From Clostridium bowmanii (GTDB lineage Bacteria; Bacillota; Clostridia; Clostridiales; Clostridiaceae): a stretch of 39,101 nt of DNA. The stretch is taken from positions 1 through 39,101 of the forward strand of contig NZ_JAHLDL010000041.1 in NCBI RefSeq assembly GCF_018861315.1. The letters are read 5' to 3'. Below, in pieces: positions 27,979 to 36,595 of the stretch. A model generated the notes under the pieces. That model was not told the DNA's origin, did not search any database, and saw nothing but the letters and a program-made list of their open reading frames with translations. The stretch's first letter is position 1, and each line of letters begins with the position of its first letter. A program made the position numbers and the translations under genes.

Positions 27979-29196
27979 TTATTTCTTATCATTATCTTTA
28001 TTATTATCATTATTTCTATTTATGCTTTCTGATGATATGTCCTTTTTTTGAAGTTTATCTTCTAATTTAAAATCTTTTTCTTTACTTATATTAGGTAAGC
28101 TTTCTATATAAACACTTTTACTTTCGAAGGACATTGTAATTTCTTCACTCTGCAAAATTTCCACTATTCTAAAATTAACATCCTCTTTTATTTTGAAATA
28201 TTCATCAAAATCTGGTGTATCAGTAAAGAAACATACTAAGATATCTAAACTAGTGGCATTAAATTTATCAAACCTTACAAGAATACCTTCCTTACTAACT
28301 TGTGGATGCTCTTCTAACATATGTTGTATATTACCCACACAAGTTTCTAGTTTTTTTCTAGAGGTTTTATAAGTTAGTTGTAAATTAAAACTAACTCTTC
28401 GTTTGCCTCTTCTGCTAAAATTGACTACAGCTTCATTCGTCAATTTTGAATTCGGCACTATTATTAAGGATTGATCAACTGCTCTTATTTTAGTAGTTCT
28501 AAAAGAAATATCCTCTATGCTACCTTCTAATGAGTCATTACTAACCCAATCTCCAATAGTGAAAGGTTTATCTAATATTATAAAAATACCTGCAATAATA
28601 TTCGCTGCTGCATCTTTAGCTGCTAGTGCAAAAGCAAGTCCTCCTAGGCCAAGCCCTGCAACAAAACCTTGAATATTATATCCCCATTTTTCAGCAATTA
28701 TAGTAATAGCTAATGCTACCACTATTAATCTTAATGCCTTTGACATAAATGGAAATAATATTTTATCTACTTTTATGTCATAAGCTTTATGCATCCTTTC
28801 AAATAATACAGAAGATTCACCAGTGAGATTATTTGTTCCCCACGTAATTAGAATTATTATAGCAGTGCTAAAAACCTTATCTATAGTTATTAAACTAATT
28901 GGAATTCCTGCCAAAGTTAGAATTTTAAATGCAAAATAAAATCCCAATACCTCAAAAAAATTAGTTACTGGTTTTTGAAAAGCCTCTACTATTTTTGTAT
29001 CTGCATTAAACTTTGTTTTATTAACGAGTCTCATTATTAGTTTAAATACATATTTTGCAAATACCTTTTTTAATAATACAAATAATGCAAAAACCGCAAT
29101 AGCCATCCCTATATATTTAAATTTATAAGATTGTATATCAGTAAAAACATATTGTATTCTGTTTTCCACAAAAAAATCAACTATAAATTGAAACAA
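27979..29196 (-). CDS. MscS-family mechanosensitive channel
   Basis: A 405-residue small-conductance mechanosensitive channel. About four membrane segments fill the first 200 residues; the pore helix GLGLGGLAFALAAKDAAANI is at about 185-204, followed by the MscS beta domain (FTIGDWVSNDSLEGSIEDISFRTTKIR) and the alpha-beta C-terminal domain. The last 45 residues are charged and low in complexity, ending in an Asn/Asp/Lys run. MscS channels open under osmotic shock and release solutes. It begins with TTG nine bases after GGAG. It stands alone next to a peptidase remnant. Confidence 0.9.
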   Translation of the reverse strand: MFQFIVDFFVENRIQYVFTDIQSYKFKYIGMAIAVFALFVLLKKVFAKYVFKLIMRLVNKTKFNADTKIVEAFQKPVTNFFEVLGFYFAFKILTLAGIPISLITIDKVFSTAIIILITWGTNNLTGESSVLFERMHKAYDIKVDKILFPFMSKALRLIVVALAITIIAEKWGYNIQGFVAGLGLGGLAFALAAKDAAANIIAGIFIILDKPFTIGDWVSNDSLEGSIEDISFRTTKIRAVDQSLIIVPNSKLTNEAVVNFSRRGKRRVSFNLQLTYKTSRKKLETCVGNIQHMLEEHPQVSKEGILVRFDKFNATSLDILVCFFTDTPDFDEYFKIKEDVNFRIVEILQSEEITMSFESKSVYIESLPNISKEKDFKLEDKLQKKDISSESINRNNDNNKDNDKK

Positions 29197-29328
29197 AACA
29201 TCACTCTCCTTTTTTTCTTATGTTTATATCTATAATCATTTTAAGCTAATTAGGTTATTTTCTCAATGGATTATATAAGAAATAAGGTATTTTATTAATA
29301 TATTCATATACTAACACACAAATACTCG

Positions 29329-29372
29329 TTGACAATAATTACAATACCGTATATACTGTTTATATAGTATAT
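29329..29372 (+). promoter_or_regulatory. Promoter and operator of the GntR-ABC operon
   Basis: TTGACA (29329-29334), a 17-base spacer and TATACT (29352-29357) form a near-consensus promoter. The inverted repeat ATATACT (29351-29357) / AGTATAT (29366-29372) covers the -10 box, a place where the GntR protein encoded next could repress its own operon. Confidence 0.75.
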
Positions 29373-29398
29373 ATACACCATGCACAAAGGAGTCAATT

Positions 29399-29776
29399 AT
29401 GAATATAATAATTTCTAATTCATCACAGCATCCAATTTATGAGCAAATATCAACTCAAATTAAAACTGCCATTATGAAGGACGAACTTTCTGCGGGAGAT
29501 GCACTACCTTCTATAAGAAGTTTAGCAAAAGAGCTTCAAATAAGTGTTATAACCACTAAGAGGTCTTATGAAGAACTTGAAAAAGATGGTTTTTTAGAAA
29601 CTGTCCCTGGGAAAGGATCCTATGTCTCTGGTCAAAACAAAGACCTAATAAGAGAAAAAAGACTTACAGCTATAGATGAAAAGCTTACGGAAGTCGTGAC
29701 TGAGGGCAAACTTTTGAATTTAAGTTTAGAAGATTTACAATGTATGCTCCAACTTTTGTACACAGAAGATAATTAA
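29399..29776 (+). CDS. GntR-family regulator, YtrA subfamily
   Basis: A 125-residue GntR regulator. The winged helix-turn-helix fills residues 10-75 (HPIYEQISTQIKTAIMK, LPSIRSLAKELQISVIT, GKGSYVSG). Only about 40 residues follow, so it has no effector-binding domain; this short form is the YtrA type, which controls neighbouring ABC transporters. It is the first gene of an operon with an ABC ATPase and permease and probably represses its own promoter through the inverted repeat over the -10 box. Confidence 0.93.
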   Translation: MNIIISNSSQHPIYEQISTQIKTAIMKDELSAGDALPSIRSLAKELQISVITTKRSYEELEKDGFLETVPGKGSYVSGQNKDLIREKRLTAIDEKLTEVVTEGKLLNLSLEDLQCMLQLLYTEDN

Positions 29777-29848
29777 TCTCTAATGTAATTAAAACGGGGA
29801 ATCTGTACATAATTATTGCGTTTCACAAAATAATTAGGGGGAATAAAT

Positions 29849-30709
29849 ATGGATAATATTTTAGAAATAAAAAATCTTCAAAAATCCTATAAGAATTTTA
29901 CTTTAGACAATCTATCTTTTAATGTTAAAAGAGGCTCTGTGATGGGATTTATAGGCCCAAATGGATCTGGAAAGAGTACTACCATAAAACTTATAATGAA
30001 TCTTATTAAAAAAGACAGTGGTGACATAAATGTTTTTGGACTAGATAATTTAAAGTACAATAAAGAAATTAAGCAAAAAATAGGTTTTGTTTATGATGAA
30101 AACTATTTCTATGAAGAATTAAACATCATAGAAATGAAAAATATCCTCCGGCCTTTCTATAAAAGCTGGAATGACATACTCTTTGAAAAATATATTAAAG
30201 ATTTTGAACTTCCTAAAAAAAATAAAATAAAGACCCTATCAAAGGGAATGAAAATGAAGTTTTCTCTAGCGGTAGCTCTTTGTCATAATGCTCAGCTTAT
30301 TATAATGGATGAACCCACATCTGGTCTTGATCCAGTATTTAGAAGTGAACTTTTAGATATTTTCTATAATATAATTCAGGACGAAAATGTAAGTATATTC
30401 TTTTCAACTCACATAACTACTGACCTTGAAAAGATAGCAGATTATATTACTTTTATCAATAAAGGCAAATTAGTTTTCTCTCAGACTAAAGACGAAATTA
30501 TTGATAATTACGGACTAGTCAAGGGAAGCAAAGAGCTTTTAGACAATGACACTAGACGTGAATTTGTAAGTATAAAAGAAAATGATTATGGATTTGAGGC
30601 TTTAACAAAGGACATTACTAAAGCTAGAAAGATATTTACGGGTAGTGGTATTATCGAAAAGGCATCTCTTGAAGATATTCTGGTGTATTCAGTTAGGGGG
30701 AATATTTAG
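29849..30709 (+). CDS. ABC transporter ATP-binding protein
   Basis: A 286-residue ABC ATPase. The Walker A motif GPNGSGKST is at about 36-44, the signature reads LSKGMKMKF, Walker B is LIIMDEPTSGLDP, and the switch histidine is in FFSTHIT. The C-terminal 70 residues are a family-specific tail. It pairs with the membrane protein directly behind it, as its stop overlaps that start by one base. Relatives in YtrA-controlled operons export or protect against envelope-active antibiotics; the substrate here is unknown. GGGGG lies seven bases before the ATG. Confidence 0.93.
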   Translation: MDNILEIKNLQKSYKNFTLDNLSFNVKRGSVMGFIGPNGSGKSTTIKLIMNLIKKDSGDINVFGLDNLKYNKEIKQKIGFVYDENYFYEELNIIEMKNILRPFYKSWNDILFEKYIKDFELPKKNKIKTLSKGMKMKFSLAVALCHNAQLIIMDEPTSGLDPVFRSELLDIFYNIIQDENVSIFFSTHITTDLEKIADYITFINKGKLVFSQTKDEIIDNYGLVKGSKELLDNDTRREFVSIKENDYGFEALTKDITKARKIFTGSGIIEKASLEDILVYSVRGNI

Positions 30710-31377
30710 TGTTTAATTTGGTAATAAAAGATATAGCTATTCAGAAAAAGACCTTATTATATGCTCTTCTTTATGCTATTATTGCACCAATTGCTTTTTT
30801 TTCCATGGCTCCCAATGGATTCGGTTTATATGTGTTGCCACCTATGGCAACTACATATATATTCATAAGTTTAGCTGTAAGCTATGATGAAAAAAACAAA
30901 AGTGAAATTGTAATAAATAGTTTGCCTATTAAAAGAGTGGATATTGTTATATCAAAATATATCTCAGTATTTGTATTTGCAACTATAGGCATTATCTATT
31001 CAATATTAATTGGATTTATAGGTAAATTTACTGGCCTTCAAGTATTTGCTATGTCAATCTCACTTTTGGATATTGTTTTAGTTTTTACATCTGTATGTAT
31101 ATTCAGTTCTATATTTTTTCCTGTATATTTTAAATTTGGTTACATAAAAATGAATTTTTTTAACGTTATACTGGCTATGGTAGTTATCTTCTTACCATCG
31201 ATAGCTATTAGCTATGCAATTGAAAATCCAAATAGCATTTTTGTTCAGAAAATTAATTATTTTTTAAGTAACACTTCTAGTTTTACACAAAACTCTTTAG
31301 CTCTGTTGATTGGCTTAATTTTCTTTTTAATTTCTCTAATAATATCTATACGGATATATAAAAATAAGGAATTTTAA
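30709..31377 (+). CDS. ABC-2 type transporter permease
   Basis: A 222-residue membrane protein with six hydrophobic segments, the usual shape of a half-size ABC-2 permease. It starts with GTG that shares its first base with the TAG stop of the ATPase gene, behind a GGGGG sequence. Together they would form a two-plus-two transporter. The family (BcrB/YtrC-like) acts on peptides or drugs. No substrate clue is visible. Confidence 0.85.
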   Translation: MFNLVIKDIAIQKKTLLYALLYAIIAPIAFFSMAPNGFGLYVLPPMATTYIFISLAVSYDEKNKSEIVINSLPIKRVDIVISKYISVFVFATIGIIYSILIGFIGKFTGLQVFAMSISLLDIVLVFTSVCIFSSIFFPVYFKFGYIKMNFFNVILAMVVIFLPSIAISYAIENPNSIFVQKINYFLSNTSSFTQNSLALLIGLIFFLISLIISIRIYKNKEF

Positions 31378-31402
31378 ACTCAATAAATTGGAGGTCTTTT
31401 TA

Positions 31403-31609
31403 GTGAAAAGCAATAAATTCTTAAAATTTACACGTGACAATTTTCATATCTACAAAAACAGTTGTACTATGTTTCTTTGGGTATTATCAGCGATACTTAA
31501 TATATTAGGAAATACATTTGGTATGATATATTTAGTTCTTGCATTCTTGCCAATTGTTGCATTGGCAATACTTTTAACTAATGAAAGAAAAAACACTGAT
31601 TTACAATAA
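31403..31609 (+). CDS. Small two-helix membrane protein in the GntR-ABC operon
   Basis: 68 residues, with two hydrophobic segments (about 22-42 and 44-60) joined by a short loop. It starts 25 bases after the permease stop. The frame opens with TTG at 31388, but that lies in the ribosome binding site; GGAGG at 31390-31394 is eight bases before the GTG at 31403. Its position suggests a subunit or companion of the transporter. No family is recognised. Confidence 0.65.
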   Translation: MKSNKFLKFTRDNFHIYKNSCTMFLWVLSAILNILGNTFGMIYLVLAFLPIVALAILLTNERKNTDLQ

Positions 31610-31620
31610 ATAGAAAAACA

Positions 31621-31656
31621 AAATCAGCTTGTCATAAATTAACAAGCTGATTTTCT
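31621..31656. terminator. Terminator hairpin overlapping the end of the TPR gene
   Basis: AAATCAGCTTGT (31621-31632) pairs with ACAAGCTGATTT (31642-31653), 12 bp, loop of nine. T residues flank it on both strands. The second arm lies within the coding sequence of the TPR gene and codes for its last residues. Confidence 0.8.
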
Positions 31657-32052
31657 ATCTACCTTATTATTTTTTATATGTCCAAAGTGTATGCCTTTAT
31701 ACTCAAGAAAATATGTTTTTTTATCTCCTTTTTCCAAAGTATCACCAAAATCTATGCATTCTTCATTAAATCTATAAAAAAATGAAGTTAATTTTTCTAA
31801 GTTTTTATCTGCTGGTTTATAAGTTGGATCAAATACGTATGCAGCTCTATAGTATTTACAGGCCATAGATTCATCCCCTCTATACTCTGAAACAATTCCT
31901 AATAAATTGAACACTTCAGCTGAAGGTGAATTTTCAATAATATCTGCACTCAGATAGTTAATTGCTAAATCACATCTATTTGACTTTATTGCTCTAATTG
32001 CTTTGTTTATATTACTTTGAAAAAAATTTTCTTCATTTATATTTGTTAACAT
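31639..32052 (-). CDS. TPR-like protein behind the kdpDE-like genes
   Basis: 137 residues, all helical by appearance. Residues 17-90 fit two tetratricopeptide repeats: AINYLSADIIENSPSAEVFN and ACKYYRAAYVFDPTYKPADK, with the usual Ala, Leu and Pro positions. No enzyme domain. GAGGTGA stands five bases before the ATG. It lies 128 bases behind the kdpE-like gene on the same strand and may be the end of the potassium operon. Its function is unknown; TPR proteins usually bind other proteins. Confidence 0.65.
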   Translation of the reverse strand: MLTNINEENFFQSNINKAIRAIKSNRCDLAINYLSADIIENSPSAEVFNLLGIVSEYRGDESMACKYYRAAYVFDPTYKPADKNLEKLTSFFYRFNEECIDFGDTLEKGDKKTYFLEYKGIHFGHIKNNKVDRKSAC

Positions 32053-32180
32053 AGTTTCACCTCAAGTTACCCTTTCTCTTTATCTTTGATAATTATATAT
32101 TATCAAATTCACTATGCATTTGCTATTAAGATAGTATAAAGATAAATGCTCCCATATAAAGATTATGTTAAGATTTTATA

Positions 32181-32882
32181 TTATTCATCAACTAAGCGAT
32201 ATCCGACTCCAACCTCAGTTATTATATACTTCGGTTGTGCAGGGTCCTTCTCTATTTTCCTTCTTATATTAGCCATAAATACCCTAAGAGACTGTGAATC
32301 ATTATCAAGATAATTCCCCCAAATCTCATCAACTATGTATTTATGAGTTAAAACCCGCCCTGCATATTTAGACATTAACTCTATTAACTTATACTCCATT
32401 GGTGTTAAATGTATTTCACTATCTGAAATTGTGACTTTGCGTTTTTCAAAATCTATCTTTAAATCCTTGACCACAAATGCTGACTGCACCTTATCTTGTG
32501 AATTACTATCCACATTGAAATGTCTAAGTGCAACCCTAATTCTAGCTGAAAGCTCTGCCACACTAAAAGGCTTAGTCAAATAATCATCTGCACCCCTATC
32601 TAGGGCTTCAACCTTTTCTCTTTCATGTCCCCGTGCTGAAACAACTATAATCATAGCTTTTGTTGACTCTCTTACTTCTTCAATAACATCAAGTCCATCC
32701 ATATCAGGGAGTCCTAGGTCTAAAATTATTATATCTGGATTAAGGGAACTAGTAAGTGTTATAGCCGCCTTACCAAATTCAGTTTCAATACACTTATATC
32801 CCTGTGCCTCAAGCGAAACTTTCATAAATTTTTTAATAGGTTTATCATCTTCAACTATTAAAATCAAAGGCTTTGTATCCAT
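32181..32882 (-). CDS. KdpE-like OmpR-family response regulator
   Basis: About 233 residues: receiver domain with the acidic pair E11 D12 D13, phosphorylation site D55 (ILDLGLPD) and the conserved Lys in YLTKPFS, then an OmpR-type winged helix with LTPMEYKLIELM and VGVGYRL. It forms a two-component system with the sensor gene that overlaps its start by about 30 bases. In most bacteria KdpE switches on the Kdp potassium pump; here the neighbours are Trk genes and no Kdp pump is present, so it likely controls the Trk operon. GGAG eight bases before the ATG at 32882 favours it over the one at 32888. Confidence 0.92.
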   Translation of the reverse strand: MDTKPLILIVEDDKPIKKFMKVSLEAQGYKCIETEFGKAAITLTSSLNPDIIILDLGLPDMDGLDVIEEVRESTKAMIIVVSARGHEREKVEALDRGADDYLTKPFSVAELSARIRVALRHFNVDSNSQDKVQSAFVVKDLKIDFEKRKVTISDSEIHLTPMEYKLIELMSKYAGRVLTHKYIVDEIWGNYLDNDSQSLRVFMANIRRKIEKDPAQPKYIITEVGVGYRLVDE

Positions 32883-34404
32883 TTTCATCGCTCCTTATTA
32901 CTGGTAAACTAAATTTAAAAGTCGCTCCACCAGAAGAGTTATTAAATGCTTCTATAGTTCCACCATGTGCTTCAATAATAGACTTACAAATAGCCAATCC
33001 TAGTCCTATACCTCGTTTTTCTAAGCAATCACCCCTAGTCTTAGTATAAAACCTATCAAAAATAGCCCTTATATCTGCTTTTGGTATGCCTTTTCCGTTG
33101 TCTGATACCTGAAAAACCACATTTTCTTCGCTTTCTGTGACTTTAACTTCTATAATAGAATCACTTTGTGTATACTTTATGGCATTATCTATTAAATTAA
33201 TAAGAACTTGTTCTATTAACAATCCATCTACAAATAGTATAACCATATTTCCCGGTAAATCAGTTACGACATTATGATTGCCTGAAAACCTTCTAACTCT
33301 AGATATAGATTCAGCTATAATTTCTTCAACAACCTCTACATCCTTCTTAATTTCAAGCTTGCCTTCATCTATTCTTGTCATGCTCAATATATTTTCAACT
33401 GAATGTATAAGCCAGCTTGTATCCTCATATATGATAGCAAGAAGCTCTTTTTTTGTATCATTATCAAGTAAATCATAATTATCAGTAATAGTAGAAACAG
33501 ACCCTAATATTCCTGTTAATGGAGTTCTTAAATCATGGGAAATAGATCTTAAAAGGTTACCCCTAAGCCTTTCTGTCTCGGTCTCTAAATTTATCTGTCT
33601 TTTCTTTTCATATAAATCTTCTCTCTCAATAGCTAACGCAATTTGTGTAGAAACTGACTCTAAAAGAATCTTTTCATTTTTTGATAATGTATTTTCATCT
33701 AGACATGCTATCCCAATAATTCCAAGAACCTCATTTTGTCCTTTAATAGGGTGATAATGTCCAACACAATCCATATAAATTTCAGCTTCAACACCCACTG
33801 ATTTACCCGTTTTGAAACATTTCTCAATTGCTAGAGCCTCTACATCTGACTTAAATATCTCATTATTATCCTCTCCATTAACCGCATAATCACATGGCTT
33901 TTGTAAATTATTTTTATAATCTAATATAGCTATCATAATAGTCCTATTAAACATATCGACTAAATTGTCCTCGCAATATTCAACCACTTGTTTCTTATTT
34001 CTTGCTATAAGCAATGATTTATTAATTTTATATAAAATTTGCATCCTATTCTCACGTATTAAAGATATCCTAGCTTGCGCCTTAACTCTTGAAGTTAAGG
34101 TACTAGTAATAATTGCGGCTATGAGCATAATAATAAAAGTTACTGGATAATCCGCTCTATAAGCTAAAAAACTATAGTATGGTATAGTAAAGAAAAAGTT
34201 AAAGGATAGTACACCAATCACCGCAGCCAAAATACCGTAAACATATCCATCAGTATATCTTGACACAAATAATACTCCCAAAATAAATACTATCATTACA
34301 TTCGACTCATGTAATCCTATTTTCCTAAATAACAGAGATAAAAGAATAGATAAAATCATAATAACTATTGTTTTAAATACATTTTCAATTATCCTTTTTA
34401 TCAA
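32851..34404 (-). CDS. KdpD-like histidine kinase lacking the KdpD and Usp domains
   Basis: A 517-residue sensor kinase. Residues 8-105 form four membrane helices of the DUF4118 type found in KdpD, then a GAF-like region (about 125-260), the HisKA domain with H290 in SISHDLRTPLTG, and an ATPase domain with LINLIDNAIK, DNGKGI and GIGLGLAIC. Full KdpD proteins are about 900 residues and begin with a KdpD and a Usp domain, which senses potassium and c-di-AMP. Both are missing. TTG start eight bases after GGAG. It follows the OB-fold-like gene by 68 bases. Confidence 0.92.
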   Translation of the reverse strand: MIKRIIENVFKTIVIMILSILLSLLFRKIGLHESNVMIVFILGVLFVSRYTDGYVYGILAAVIGVLSFNFFFTIPYYSFLAYRADYPVTFIIMLIAAIITSTLTSRVKAQARISLIRENRMQILYKINKSLLIARNKKQVVEYCEDNLVDMFNRTIMIAILDYKNNLQKPCDYAVNGEDNNEIFKSDVEALAIEKCFKTGKSVGVEAEIYMDCVGHYHPIKGQNEVLGIIGIACLDENTLSKNEKILLESVSTQIALAIEREDLYEKKRQINLETETERLRGNLLRSISHDLRTPLTGILGSVSTITDNYDLLDNDTKKELLAIIYEDTSWLIHSVENILSMTRIDEGKLEIKKDVEVVEEIIAESISRVRRFSGNHNVVTDLPGNMVILFVDGLLIEQVLINLIDNAIKYTQSDSIIEVKVTESEENVVFQVSDNGKGIPKADIRAIFDRFYTKTRGDCLEKRGIGLGLAICKSIIEAHGGTIEAFNNSSGGATFKFSLPVIRSDENGYKAFDFNS

Positions 34405-34472
34405 ATTTTCATCTCCTTTTTATATTTAAAATTATAATATGATAGTTTTATTTTATATCTTAGTAAAATAGT

Positions 34473-34973
34473 TTATTTTGAAGTGCTTTTAGCAAATTTT
34501 ATATATGTTAAAATTAATGCAAGAGTGATGAGTGTTAATAGTATTGCAATATTTTTTTTATTTTTGCTTATAGGAATTATTACCTTTCCACCAACATCTA
34601 TAACCTTAATCGATAGAGCATGTACATCCATATCTCCGCCATGCTCTATACATGCTCTATTAAAAATCCCAACTACCTCTACTGTATCTCCCTTATATCC
34701 ATATTTTCCTAAGTTCTTTATGCTTTTTTCCTGTTCACTTTCTAACCATATTCCCATAGCTGTATTTCCATCACTTATGTTTACCCATGAATATTTTCCT
34801 CTATTCATAGCCTCTCCAATAGCTTCACCCTTTAGTATGATTTTATCCTTATCAATGGATTTACTATTTTCAATTAAATCGTTAAAATTACTATAATCCT
34901 TTGCCTCACAATTTATATAAAAAGAAAAAACTAATATACATATTAATATTAATGTTTTATAAGTCTTAACCAT
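34473..34973 (-). CDS. Membrane-anchored OB-fold-like protein behind trkH
   Basis: 166 residues: an N-terminal signal or membrane segment (about 7-23), an outside domain with the beta pattern of an OB fold (KIILKGEAIGEAMNRGKYSW, GIWLESE, GDTVEVVGIFNRACIEHGG, VHALSIKVID), and a C-terminal membrane helix (about 143-160). It would sit on the membrane with the OB-like domain outside. Its start lies 25 bases inside the end of trkH, so translation is coupled. No family is named with certainty. Confidence 0.6.
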   Translation of the reverse strand: MVKTYKTLILICILVFSFYINCEAKDYSNFNDLIENSKSIDKDKIILKGEAIGEAMNRGKYSWVNISDGNTAMGIWLESEQEKSIKNLGKYGYKGDTVEVVGIFNRACIEHGGDMDVHALSIKVIDVGGKVIIPISKNKKNIAILLTLITLALILTYIKFAKSTSK

Positions 34974-36484
34974 AATTTCTTAATGCCTCCAAATGTAGCT
35001 CCTATTAGTACAAATACAGAGATAAATTCTAATCTCCCTAAATACATTGCAATTATATAATAAATCTTCAATGCCGCTGGCATTGATGGAGTAGTAACAC
35101 CAATAGATAATCCTACATTCCCTGTGACCGATGCAGCTTCAAAAGCAGAACTAAGCACTGGATACCCATAATAGGTTCCCATAGCTGTCCCAATAAAAAA
35201 TAAAATTATATAACATATTATTATTAGGTAAGCAGATTTCACCATTCCATCGTCTAAAATAATTTCTTTTATATGATGAAACTTAAATACCTTTATTTTT
35301 CTATCAGAATTCAGCAATTTATCTATTTCTGCAATTATACTTTTAAAAACCAAGCCCACCCTGAGTCCCTTAAATCCACCTGCTGTAGAGCAAGCTGAGC
35401 CACCTATGAGCATAGCTATTATTAGCATAACCACCGGGAAATCTCCCCACTCAGTAGCAAACTGCCGTGCATAAAGATTTCCAAACCCTGTAGTTGTATG
35501 TGCAGATAATACATTATATACCCCTTTTCTAAAAACTGATATACCATTACTATATACACCTGAATTTGTTAATTTTAGTGCTGTAAAAAAAGAGATAATT
35601 AATGCCGTAATAAAAAAACTTTGTGTTTCAATATTCTTGAACACTTCTTTTTTATTACCCTGCCATACAGCATAATGTAATGCAAAATTCAAAGAACCAA
35701 TAACGAATAAAATCATTGTTAATAGTTCATAGGAAAGACTATGATAATACAAAATATTTTGAGACATTGGCGCAAATCCACCTGTACTCCAGGCAGACAT
35801 AAAAATAAATAGTCCATGAAAAAAAGCAGTTACAGGCGTTAATCCTATAAATATTCCATTAATCCATAGCATAATTGTGCCTATGATTAAATATACAATA
35901 CTTATTTTCCATATAATTCTTGCTGTATTTTTCACATTGGGAACAAGCTCAACGTCCTTACCTTCACCAACATACATTTTATAAGCTCCTAATGTATGAT
36001 TTACCATAAAACTTAAAGCGAGTACAACCATACCTTGCCCACCAACAAAGGTAATAATGTGTCTCCACATATTTAGTCCCATTGAAAGATGGTCAAGATC
36101 TTGAGTAAGAACAAGTCCTGTGGTTGTAAATCCACTCATAACATCAAATATTGCATCTAAAAAAGATCTAGTGTTCCCGCTAAGCGCGTATGGCACTGCA
36201 CATAACAAAGTTAATATAACCCATGAACTAGATGCAATAATTAAGCCATGCTTCCATTGTACCTTTACACTATCAATTTTACTTCTACCTGTAAACATAA
36301 GAATTATGCCTAAGCTAAGAGCTATACTTATACTAATAATAAAATCTAAAAGTGTACTCCATTCCTTAAACATTAATGAAGTAACTATTGGTATAAACAT
36401 TAAAATTGCAGTAGCCATTATTACATATCCTACATAAAAATTTATTATTTTAAAATCATCAAAGTTTTTTACTATTTTTTTCAT
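34949..36484 (-). CDS. trkH: TrkH/KtrB-family potassium channel subunit
   Basis: A 511-residue potassium transporter pore with the four membrane-pore-membrane repeats. The filter loops are visible: SGFTTTGL (about 118-125), SAWSTGGFA, SAHTTTGFG and SVTGNVGLS. It takes up K+ and works with cytosolic TrkA gating proteins, which are encoded just upstream in the same operon. The TGA of the 33-residue gene in front lies five bases before its ATG, and AGGTGA overlaps that stop, so the two are coupled in translation. Confidence 0.93.
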   Translation of the reverse strand: MKKIVKNFDDFKIINFYVGYVIMATAILMFIPIVTSLMFKEWSTLLDFIISISIALSLGIILMFTGRSKIDSVKVQWKHGLIIASSSWVILTLLCAVPYALSGNTRSFLDAIFDVMSGFTTTGLVLTQDLDHLSMGLNMWRHIITFVGGQGMVVLALSFMVNHTLGAYKMYVGEGKDVELVPNVKNTARIIWKISIVYLIIGTIMLWINGIFIGLTPVTAFFHGLFIFMSAWSTGGFAPMSQNILYYHSLSYELLTMILFVIGSLNFALHYAVWQGNKKEVFKNIETQSFFITALIISFFTALKLTNSGVYSNGISVFRKGVYNVLSAHTTTGFGNLYARQFATEWGDFPVVMLIIAMLIGGSACSTAGGFKGLRVGLVFKSIIAEIDKLLNSDRKIKVFKFHHIKEIILDDGMVKSAYLIIICYIILFFIGTAMGTYYGYPVLSSAFEAASVTGNVGLSIGVTTPSMPAALKIYYIIAMYLGRLEFISVFVLIGATFGGIKKLWLRLIKH

Positions 36485-36488
36485 TACT

Positions 36489-36590
36489 TCACCTTGCCAA
36501 AATCATATTAATGCCATATAGTACAAATAAAAATATTAATGTATATCCTATCTCTGTAATTACTCCACCTATAATCTTTTTGCTTGTCAT
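36489..36590 (-). CDS. 33-residue single-helix membrane peptide between trkA and trkH
   Basis: A short gene missed by length limits. It reads MTSKKIIGG, then a hydrophobic helix from about ITEIGYTLIFLF to the end LAR. GGAGG lies eight bases before the ATG, inside the end of trkA, and the TGA lies in the ribosome binding site of trkH. Such packing is hard to explain unless it is translated. KdpF, a 29-residue helix that stabilises the Kdp pump, is a possible analogue; no homology is claimed. Confidence 0.75.
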   Translation of the reverse strand: MTSKKIIGGVITEIGYTLIFLFVLYGINMILAR

Positions 36591-36595
36591 ATTAT

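Noticed and set aside
34483-34896. A 137-codon hydrophobic open frame on the plus strand
   Set aside because: It is antisense to the OB-fold-like gene and has no ribosome binding site.
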